DNA of 64,000 bases, taken from positions 1-64,000 of the forward strand of contig NZ_RQVV01000012.1 in the NCBI RefSeq assembly GCF_009295515.1, in the 5' to 3' direction. The DNA comes from Erwinia endophytica. GTDB taxonomy: Bacteria; Pseudomonadota; Gammaproteobacteria; Enterobacterales; Enterobacteriaceae. Positions 57,419 to 64,000 of this stretch are shown here, piece after piece. Positions within the stretch are counted from its first letter, which is position 1. Each line of letters opens with the position of its first letter. The notes under the pieces were generated by a model that saw only the letters and a program-made list of their open reading frames with translations, made no database searches and was not told the DNA's origin. The position numbers and the translations under genes are program-made.

Positions 57419-58930
57419 ATGACTGATAAAACACTCTCTCTGCCGCTAAAAAAAGCGGGCAATGCGAAGGCCGGTAAGAAAAATCGCCTGGTGATGATGG
57501 CGATCCCCGTTATCGTGGCCCTACTATTGTTGTGCGTGCCGACGCCGACAGGGCTTCCACCTTATGCATGGCACTTCTTCGCTATCTTCGTCGGCGTTAT
57601 TGTCGGCCTGATTTTCGAGCCACTTCCCGGAGCCGTTATCGGCCTGACTGGCGTGGTAGTTATCGCGCTGGGTAGCCAGTGGCTGTTATTCAGCCCGGAA
57701 CAACTGGCTGATCCGAAATTCAAGCTCGCCGGTCAATCGTTCAAATGGGCGGTAAGCGGCTTCGGTAACTCCACCGTATGGTTGATCTTTGGCGCTTTCA
57801 TGTTCGCGGCTGGTTATGACAAGACCCAGTTAGGTCGCCGTCTGGCGCTGATCCTGGTGAAATACCTCGGCCGTCGCAGCCTGACGCTGGGCTATGCCAT
57901 CACGCTGGCTGATCTGTTGTTGGCCCCCTTTACTCCATCCAACACCGCACGCAGTGGCGGAACCATTTTTCCGATTATCTCCAACCTTCCGCCGCTGTAC
58001 GGTTCTAAACCTAACGATCCCAGCGCACGTAAAATTGGTTCTTACCTGATGTGGGTCGCCATTACCGCAGCCTGTATCACCAGCTCAATGTTTCTGTCCG
58101 CTCTGGCACCAAACCTGCTGGCACTGGCGCTGGTAAAAAGCACGGTCGGTATCAATATCTCCTGGGGTACATGGTTTATCGCCTTCCTGCCGGTAGGCCT
58201 GTTATTGATCCTGACCATGCCGCTGTTGGCTTACTGGTTCTACCCGCCAGAAGTAAAAGTGAACGATGAGGTTCCACGATGGGCGAGCCGCGAGCTGGAA
58301 AAACTCGGCAGAATGTCACGTAATGAAATCCTGTTACTGCTGTTCGTGTGTTGTGCGCTCATCATGTGGATTTTCGCAACCAGTTTTATTGAGCCCGCTC
58401 TCGCGGCGCTGCTGGTGATTGTGCTAATGCTGTGGACGGGAGTGCTGGAATGGAATGATATCACCGGCAACAAAGCCGCCTGGAACACCTTCGCCTGGTT
58501 CGCCACACTGGTGGCGCTGGCTGACGGTCTCTCCTCTACTGGTTTTATCGCCTGGCTGGGTAAGGAGGGCGGCGCACTGATGGGCGATATCTCTCCAGGA
58601 ACCGCGACCATCGTCCTGCTGCTGGCGTTCTACCTGCTGCATTATCTGTTTGCCAGCACCACGGCGCACACCACCGCGTTGCTGCCTGCCGTACTGACTA
58701 TCGCCGCCACCATTCCGGGTATCAATATGGAGGTATTCTGTCTGTTGACCGTCACCTCGCTGGGGATCATGGGAATTATTACGCCTTATGGCACCGGCCC
58801 AAGCCCGATATACTATGGTAGCGGCTATCTGCCGACGAAAGATTACTGGCGGTTGGGGACTATCTTCGGCGCCATTTTCCTGGCCGCTCTGTTAATGATT
58901 GGTTATCCGTGGATGGTAATGATGTTCTGA
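57419..58930 (+). CDS. DASS-family C4-dicarboxylate transporter (TtdT/CitT type)
   Basis: 503 aa with about 12-14 transmembrane segments after a basic N-terminus. Family signatures: APFTPSNTARSGG (first SNT motif) and the region ASTTAHTTALLPAV with GIITPYGTGPSPIYYGSG (second). Members exchange succinate for tartrate, citrate or fumarate. Beside fumarase and fumarate reductase it most likely imports tartrate, malate or fumarate and exports succinate; the exact substrate is not readable. Confidence 0.88.
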   Translation: MTDKTLSLPLKKAGNAKAGKKNRLVMMAIPVIVALLLLCVPTPTGLPPYAWHFFAIFVGVIVGLIFEPLPGAVIGLTGVVVIALGSQWLLFSPEQLADPKFKLAGQSFKWAVSGFGNSTVWLIFGAFMFAAGYDKTQLGRRLALILVKYLGRRSLTLGYAITLADLLLAPFTPSNTARSGGTIFPIISNLPPLYGSKPNDPSARKIGSYLMWVAITAACITSSMFLSALAPNLLALALVKSTVGINISWGTWFIAFLPVGLLLILTMPLLAYWFYPPEVKVNDEVPRWASRELEKLGRMSRNEILLLLFVCCALIMWIFATSFIEPALAALLVIVLMLWTGVLEWNDITGNKAAWNTFAWFATLVALADGLSSTGFIAWLGKEGGALMGDISPGTATIVLLLAFYLLHYLFASTTAHTTALLPAVLTIAATIPGINMEVFCLLTVTSLGIMGIITPYGTGPSPIYYGSGYLPTKDYWRLGTIFGAIFLAALLMIGYPWMVMMF

Positions 58931-58937
58931 TTAACAA

Positions 58938-58970
58938 CTGCCGGGGAGAGCCCCCCGGCAGTGATATTTT
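58938..58970 (+). terminator. Strong hairpin between transporter and fumarase genes
   Basis: CTGCCGGGG/CCCCGGCAG stem, loop AGAGCC, then TGATATTTT. It stands just before the fumarase ribosome site. A partial terminator or an mRNA-stabilising element that would set the ratio of the two products. Confidence 0.6.
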
Positions 58971-58985
58971 AGGAGCAAAAAAACA

Positions 58986-60632
58986 ATGTCGAACAAGCCG
59001 TTTTATTATCAGAACCCTTTTCCACTGGCGCCTGATCAGACCGACTATTATCTGCTGAGCCGCGACCATGTGTCGGTAACCGAGTTTAACGGCCAGCCGA
59101 TATTGCAAGTTGAGCCGGAAGCGCTGACACTACTGGCAAAGCAAGCCTTCCACGACGCATCCTTCATGCTACGCCCCGCCCACCAACGGCAGGTCGCGGA
59201 TATCCTTGATGATCCCGAAGCGAGCGAAAACGACAAATATGTCGCACTACAGTTCCTGCGTAATTCAGAGATCGCCGCCAAAGGCATTCTGCCCTCCTGT
59301 CAGGACACCGGCACCGCGATTATCATCGGCAAAAAAGGTCAATGCGTCTGGACTGGCGGCGGCGATGAGGCCGCACTGTCTCAGGGGGTTTATCACACCT
59401 ATATCGAAGATAACCTGCGTTATTCGCAAAACGCCGCGCTGGATATGTATAAAGAGGTGAATACGGGAACCAATCTCCCCGCACAAATTGACCTGTATAG
59501 CGTGGATGGCGAAGAGTACAAATTCCTCTGTATCGCCAAAGGCGGTGGTTCTGCCAACAAAACCTATCTGTACCAGGAAACCAAAGCGCTGTTAGCGCCA
59601 GGCAAATTGCTGGCTTATCTGGTTGAGAAAATGCGTACGCTGGGGACCGCCGCCTGCCCACCGTACCACGTGGCGTTTGTTATCGGCGGCACATCCGCCG
59701 AAGCCACGCTGAAAACCGTTAAACTGGCCTCCACACATTACTACGATGGCCTGCCGATCACAGGCAATGAACATGGCCAGGCGTTCCGCGATGTGCAACT
59801 GGAACAGGAATTGTTGAAAGCCGCGCAGAAACTTGGCCTTGGCGCACAATTCGGCGGCAAATATTTCGCTCACGATATCCGCGTGATCCGCCTGCCGCGT
59901 CACGGCGCGTCCTGCCCGGTGGGAATGGGGGTTTCCTGCTCAGCCGACCGCAACATTAAAGCGAAGATTAATCGCGACGGTATCTGGATCGAAAAACTGG
60001 AAGATAATCCGGGTAAATTCATCCCTGAAAGCCTGCGTCATGCGGGTGAAGGTGAAGCGGTGAAGGTGAATCTGAACCGTCCGATGAAGGCGATCCTCGC
60101 GCAACTTTCCGACTTCCCGGTCTCTACGCGTCTGTCGCTGAGCGGTACCATTATCGTGGCACGCGATATCGCCCACGCCAAACTGAAAGAACGTATTGAT
60201 AACGGCGAAGACCTGCCGCAGTACGTAAAAGATCACCCGATCTATTACGCGGGCCCGGCTAAAACACCTGAAGGCTATGCCTCCGGTTCGCTCGGTCCGA
60301 CCACGGCGGGACGCATGGACTCCTATGTCGATCTGCTGCAATCTCACGGCGGCAGTATGATAATGCTGGCAAAAGGCAATCGCAGCCAGCAGGTCACCGA
60401 TGCCTGCCACAAGCACGGTGGTTTCTACCTCGGCAGCATCGGCGGCCCGGCCGCGGTACTGGCACAGCAAAGTATCAAGAGTCTTGAGTGCGTGGAATAC
60501 CCTGAGCTGGGGATGGAAGCTATCTGGAAAATCGAGGTGGAAAATTTTCCGGCATTCATTCTGGTCGACGACAAGGGCAATGACTTCTTCCAGCAGATTC
60601 AGAGCAATCAGTGTGCCAGTTGCCATAAATAA
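58986..60632 (+). CDS. Class I fumarase (FumA/FumB type)
   Basis: 548 aa, the length of E. coli FumA/FumB. The [4Fe-4S] ligands are C105 (LPSCQDTG), C224 (AACPPYH) and C318 ([10 protein letters not shown]). The C-terminal beta domain starts near [20 protein letters not shown] with the catalytic region [12 protein letters not shown]. It interconverts malate and fumarate, and class I enzymes can also act on tartrate. Here it feeds the fumarate reductase. AGGAG lies nine bases before the ATG. Confidence 0.93.
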   Translation: MSNKPFYYQNPFPLAPDQTDYYLLSRDHVSVTEFNGQPILQVEPEALTLLAKQAFHDASFMLRPAHQRQVADILDDPEASENDKYVALQFLRNSEIAAKGILPSCQDTGTAIIIGKKGQCVWTGGGDEAALSQGVYHTYIEDNLRYSQNAALDMYKEVNTGTNLPAQIDLYSVDGEEYKFLCIAKGGGSANKTYLYQETKALLAPGKLLAYLVEKMRTLGTAACPPYHVAFVIGGTSAEATLKTVKLASTHYYDGLPITGNEHGQAFRDVQLEQELLKAAQKLGLGAQFGGKYFAHDIRVIRLPRHGASCPVGMGVSCSADRNIKAKINRDGIWIEKLEDNPGKFIPESLRHAGEGEAVKVNLNRPMKAILAQLSDFPVSTRLSLSGTIIVARDIAHAKLKERIDNGEDLPQYVKDHPIYYAGPAKTPEGYASGSLGPTTAGRMDSYVDLLQSHGGSMIMLAKGNRSQQVTDACHKHGGFYLGSIGGPAAVLAQQSIKSLECVEYPELGMEAIWKIEVENFPAFILVDDKGNDFFQQIQSNQCASCHK

Positions 60633-60648
60633 GGTTGAGTGAGACACA

Positions 60649-60677
60649 GCGGGCGCCTCACGCGCCCGTTTATTTTA
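60649..60677 (+). terminator. Terminator between fumarase and LysE-family gene
   Basis: CGGGCGC/GCGCCCG stem and TTTATTTTA. Separates convergent genes. Confidence 0.8.
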
Positions 60678-61304
60678 CTTTCGTCCGTCAAATACCATAC
60701 GTAAGGCCAGTCCGGTCAACACCGTTCCCATCAACCATCGCTGCATTTTCTGCCAGCCAGGACGCAGAGAGAGGAAACGGGCAATGGTCCCGGCAGCAAA
60801 GATAATCATGCCGTTAACCAGTACACTGATGGCTATTTGACTGAACCCCAGGGTCAGCGACTGTGCCAACACATGACCCTGTTCGGGTTTGATAAACTGC
60901 GGTAGCAGGGTGAGATAGATAACGGCCGCTTTCGGATTCAGCAAATTGGTCAGCAGCCCCATGATAAACAGCTTACGCCAACTGTCGGCGGGAAGGTCAC
61001 GCAGTTGAAAAGGTGATTTGCCGCCGAAAATGGCCTGCCAGGCCATATACAGTAGATAGACAGCTCCGGCAATGCGCAGCGCGTCATACGCCAACGGGAC
61101 GGCCATAATCAGCGCGGTAATGCCCATCGCGGCACACAACATATAAAACATAAAACCCAGCGCCACACCGCTCAACGAGATGTATCCGGCTTTTCGTCCC
61201 TGACACAACGAGCGAGAAATCAGATAAAGCATATTGGGGCCCGGCGTCAGTACCAACCCCAAAGCGATAGTGGCGAAAGGCAGCAGTTGGGAAAGCGTGA
61301 CCAT
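60675..61304 (-). CDS. LysE/RhtB family amino acid exporter
   Basis: 209 aa. LGLVLTPGPNMLYLISRSLC and the GYISLSGVALGFMFYMLCAA helix are the RhtB/LysE signature. GLLTNLLNPKAAVIYLTLLP is its second motif. About six transmembrane helices. It exports amino acids such as homoserine, threonine or leucine; substrate unknown. Confidence 0.85.
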   Translation of the reverse strand: MVTLSQLLPFATIALGLVLTPGPNMLYLISRSLCQGRKAGYISLSGVALGFMFYMLCAAMGITALIMAVPLAYDALRIAGAVYLLYMAWQAIFGGKSPFQLRDLPADSWRKLFIMGLLTNLLNPKAAVIYLTLLPQFIKPEQGHVLAQSLTLGFSQIAISVLVNGMIIFAAGTIARFLSLRPGWQKMQRWLMGTVLTGLALRMVFDGRK

Positions 61305-61398
61305 CGCAAAATGTCCTGTTGACGTTGAACAATCGGCAACGACGATACCTCTGGGGATACCCGGTGAGCCGCATCCCTGCGGCCTTCACCGGATTCAC

Positions 61399-62652
61399 TT
61401 AACTGCGAATCGTATCATCGCCGAAGGCCACCCATTTGTAGGTAGTCAGCGCTTCCAACCCCATAGGACCACGGGCATGCAGCTTCTGTGTACTCACCGC
61501 CACTTCCGCGCCCAGACCAAACTGGGCACCATCGGTAAAGCGGGTGCTGGCATTGACAAACACAGCGGCGGAATCCACCTCATTCACAAAGCGGTCGGCA
61601 TTACGGATGCTGCGCGTGAGGATCGCATCAGAATGCCGCGTACCATATTCGCGGATGTGGGCAATACCTTCATCAAGGCCATCAACCAGCTTAACGTTGA
61701 GATCCAGAGACAGCCACTCGTCACGGTACTGCTCATCCGTTACTGCACTCACCTCAGCCGGGCCGTGTTGCAACAATGGCAACGCGCGAGAATCGGCATG
61801 CAGTCTGATACCTTCCTGTTTCATCCGCTGGCTTAACGCTGGCAGAAAACGCCCGGCAATGGCGGAATGCACCAGCAGTGTTTCCACTGAATTACAGGCA
61901 CTGGGACGTTGCTTTTTCGCATTGACGATCACCTTCAGCGCCGCGTCCAGTTCAATGTCGCTATCGACAAAAATATGGCAAACGCCAATGCCGCCAGTAA
62001 TCACCGGAATGGTCGACTGTTCACGGCACAGCTTATGCAAACCCGCGCCACCGCGGGGGATCAACATATCAACGTAGCGATCCAGTTTTAGCAACTGACT
62101 GACCAGTTCACGGTCCGGACTTTCGATAGCCTGTACCGCCCCCGTGGGTAAACCATGCTGTTTTAACGCTTGCTGGATAACCCGAACGGTTGCACTGTTG
62201 GTACGATAGGTTTCTTTACCACCGCGCAAGATAACCGCGTTGCCGGTTTTCAGGCACAAAGAAGCGACATCCACCGTAACGTTAGGGCGCGCTTCATAAA
62301 TCACCCCAACCACGCCCAACGGAACACGACGGCGTTCAATACGCAGGCCACTATCCAGCAGGCCGCCGTCGATCACTTCACCGACTGGCGAGGCAAGTCG
62401 GCAGACCTGACGCACATCATTGGCGATACCTTGCAGACGCGCCGGGTCCAGCATCAGGCGGTCAATCAGCGCTTCACTCAGGCCGTTTTTACGGGCATCC
62501 GCCAGATCCAGCTCATTGGCCGCCAGGATCATTGTGCTCTGTGATTCCAGATAGTCAGCAATGGCCATCAGGACCTGATTTTTTTGTGCGCTGGAGAGCA
62601 CCGACAGGTGGTAAGATGCGGCTTTCGCCGCTTTACCCATTTCTTCTAACAT
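61399..62652 (-). CDS. proA: Gamma-glutamyl phosphate reductase
   Basis: 417 aa from the ATG at 62652 (AAGGAA upstream), the start that matches E. coli ProA (MLEQMGIAAK). Active-site cysteine in [32 protein letters not shown] and [12 protein letters not shown] are strongly conserved. It reduces glutamyl phosphate with NADPH in proline synthesis. Ten bases after proB. Confidence 0.97.
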   Translation of the reverse strand: MLEEMGKAAKAASYHLSVLSSAQKNQVLMAIADYLESQSTMILAANELDLADARKNGLSEALIDRLMLDPARLQGIANDVRQVCRLASPVGEVIDGGLLDSGLRIERRRVPLGVVGVIYEARPNVTVDVASLCLKTGNAVILRGGKETYRTNSATVRVIQQALKQHGLPTGAVQAIESPDRELVSQLLKLDRYVDMLIPRGGAGLHKLCREQSTIPVITGGIGVCHIFVDSDIELDAALKVIVNAKKQRPSACNSVETLLVHSAIAGRFLPALSQRMKQEGIRLHADSRALPLLQHGPAEVSAVTDEQYRDEWLSLDLNVKLVDGLDEGIAHIREYGTRHSDAILTRSIRNADRFVNEVDSAAVFVNASTRFTDGAQFGLGAEVAVSTQKLHARGPMGLEALTTYKWVAFGDDTIRS

Positions 62653-62662
62653 ACTCAGTTCC

Positions 62663-63766
62663 TTAACTGACAATCATATCGTCGCGGTGAACGGCGACCG
62701 GGCCATATTCGTAGCCCAGAATTTCGCTGATCTGCTGGGAGTGATGCCCGGCGATCATCCGCATTGCATCGCTGTTGTAACGGCATACGCCGTGAGCCAC
62801 ATCACGCCCCTGCAAGCTGCGAATGCGGATGACTTCTCCCCGAGAGAAGTTACCGCTGATGTCGCGAATGCCTTTTGGCAACAACGAACTACCACGATCC
62901 AAAATGGCGGATAGCGCTCCATCATCCACGGTGATTTCACCCGCAGGCGGCGCACCGAAAATCCAGCGTTTGCGGTTCTCCAGTGGCGTCTGCAAGGCAT
63001 GGAAACAGGTTCCCACTGGCTGGTTGTCAATCACATCGCCAATCACACCGGCACGGCTTCCCGCGGCAATGATCGTATCAATCCCGGCACGGCAGGCGAT
63101 ATCAGCGGCCTGCAACTTGGTTGCCATTCCGCCGGTTCCCAGCCCGGAAACACTGTCTCCGGCCAACGCACGCAACGCATCATCAATGCCGCGCACGTCA
63201 CGGATCAGCTCAGCCTGTGGATTATTGCGCGGGTCGGCGGTAAACAAGCCGGCCTGATCGGTCAGCAGTAACAATTTATCTGCACCCGCCAGGATCGCCG
63301 CCAGCGCTGACAGGTTGTCATTGTCACCCACTTTAATTTCCGCCGTCGCCACCGCGTCGTTTTCATTAATTACCGGTACAATATGATTGTCCAGCAACGC
63401 CCGCAGGGTATCCCGGGCATTAAGGAAACGCTCACGATCTTCCAGGTCCGCTCGGGTTAACAGCATCTGACCGATATGAATACCGTAAATCGAGAACAAC
63501 TGCTCCCACAGCTGAATTAACCGGCTCTGTCCCACCGCAGCCAGTAGCTGCTTTGAGGCGATGGTCGGCGGCAATTCCGGGTAGCCAAGGTGCTCACGTC
63601 CGGCTGCCATCGCACCCGAGGTAACGATCACAATCCGGTGGCCTGCCGCATGCTGGTGTGCGCACTGGCGCACCAACTCAACAATATGCGCCCGGTTTAG
63701 CCGACGCGATCCGCCGGTTAATACGCTGGTCCCCAGTTTCACGACCAGGGTCTGGCTGCTGCTCAT
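62663..63766 (-). CDS. proB: Glutamate 5-kinase
   Basis: 367 aa. Amino acid kinase domain ([46 protein letters not shown]) and C-terminal PUA domain ([18 protein letters not shown]). First enzyme of proline synthesis, usually feedback-inhibited by proline. It forms an operon with proA. Confidence 0.97.
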   Translation of the reverse strand: MSSSQTLVVKLGTSVLTGGSRRLNRAHIVELVRQCAHQHAAGHRIVIVTSGAMAAGREHLGYPELPPTIASKQLLAAVGQSRLIQLWEQLFSIYGIHIGQMLLTRADLEDRERFLNARDTLRALLDNHIVPVINENDAVATAEIKVGDNDNLSALAAILAGADKLLLLTDQAGLFTADPRNNPQAELIRDVRGIDDALRALAGDSVSGLGTGGMATKLQAADIACRAGIDTIIAAGSRAGVIGDVIDNQPVGTCFHALQTPLENRKRWIFGAPPAGEITVDDGALSAILDRGSSLLPKGIRDISGNFSRGEVIRIRSLQGRDVAHGVCRYNSDAMRMIAGHHSQQISEILGYEYGPVAVHRDDMIVS

Positions 63767-64000
63767 TATTTCCTGCCATAACTAAAAAAATGGTAAAGAA
63801 GTCTTTGTATCAGGTGTGATTGCGAAAGCCAACAAGCTGCACAGGAAAAGGCGAAAAATTACCGGAAAAGGCGAAAGAGTAAAGGTAAAACTATCGAAGA
63901 CCAAGACGATCCTGTTGCTGTCGGTATGCGCTATCAGTGATAAGCGCCCTTTTTCCCCATCGCGTTATATGGCGAAAACGAGTCTAATGCCGCTCATTTA
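63767..64000. other. Region upstream of proB
   Basis: No gene is seen. GGAAAAGGCGAAA occurs twice, at 63844-63856 and 63864-63876, 20 bp apart. The proB promoter must lie here, but I cannot pick it with certainty. Confidence 0.4.

Overview
The window is a piece of an enterobacterial chromosome carrying one apparently complete lambdoid (P22-like) prophage. The host assignment rests on a thrW-type tRNA-Thr(CGU) gene, proBA and DcuS/DcuR orthologues. A Serratia/Yersiniaceae-type member of the Enterobacterales is plausible, but the sequence alone does not prove a genus. Bases 1-390 are flanking DNA. The prophage runs from a 46-bp attL (391-436) to attR (50266-50311), where the same 46 bp form the 3' part of thrW. 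Unit length is about 49.9 kb. It sits at the classical P22 attachment site and carries an integrase next to the tRNA.

Prophage layout, left to right. (i) 741-1964: RgpF-like glycosyltransferase cargo beside attL. (ii) 2007-23451, minus strand: structural genes in reverse order of assembly: tail spike, tail tip, NlpC/P60 peptidase, minor tail proteins, tape measure, assembly protein, two glycosyltransferase genes, tail tube with an Ig-like domain, connectors, capsid, decoration, DUF2213 protease/scaffold, MuF, portal, terminases. (iii) 23517-25892: small unknown genes and a GrlR-like moron. (iv) 26061-28484, minus: rha, then holin, SAR endolysin, Rz and an embedded Rz1. (v) 28659-29920, plus: a two-gene operon behind a promoter with two inverted-repeat operators, followed directly by type I-E CRISPR-like repeat units. 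(vi) 30188-30943: Q and a late promoter/terminator leader. (vii) 30963-38534, minus: nin region (NinG, NinF, NinE, NinB homologues, Dam, HNH, Lar), P- and O-like replication genes with an iteron origin inside O, cII, cro. (viii) 38651-39352, plus: cI; the same operator sequence lies on both sides of it. (ix) 39810-48788, plus: N antiterminator, small early genes, RecT, lambda-type exonuclease, Ead/Ea22-like genes, a methyltransferase. (x) 48864-50251: excisionase and integrase, overlapping.

Host DNA right of the prophage holds thrW (minus), then an anaerobic C4-dicarboxylate locus: dcuS-dcuR, apbE, a three-domain fumarate reductase with an ApbE flavinylation motif, a DASS-family transporter behind a perfect FNR box, and class I fumarase. 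After a LysE/RhtB exporter come proA and proB. Together these genes can sense and import a C4-dicarboxylate, interconvert malate and fumarate, and reduce fumarate in the cytoplasm.

The most interesting region is 28.65-29.92 kb. An autoregulated-looking operon of a small orphan protein plus an HTH protein is followed by two repeat units matching the Enterobacteriaceae I-E CRISPR repeat at 25/29 and 23/29 positions, with no cas genes and no normal spacers. This is the pattern expected of a combined protein/RNA anti-CRISPR locus. Second is a glycosyltransferase pair, one with three GT-A-like domains, inserted inside the tail gene cluster. Start codons were re-chosen by eye from ribosome binding sites and overlaps, and several genes too short for routine ORF lists were added (Rz1, NinE, NinF and others).
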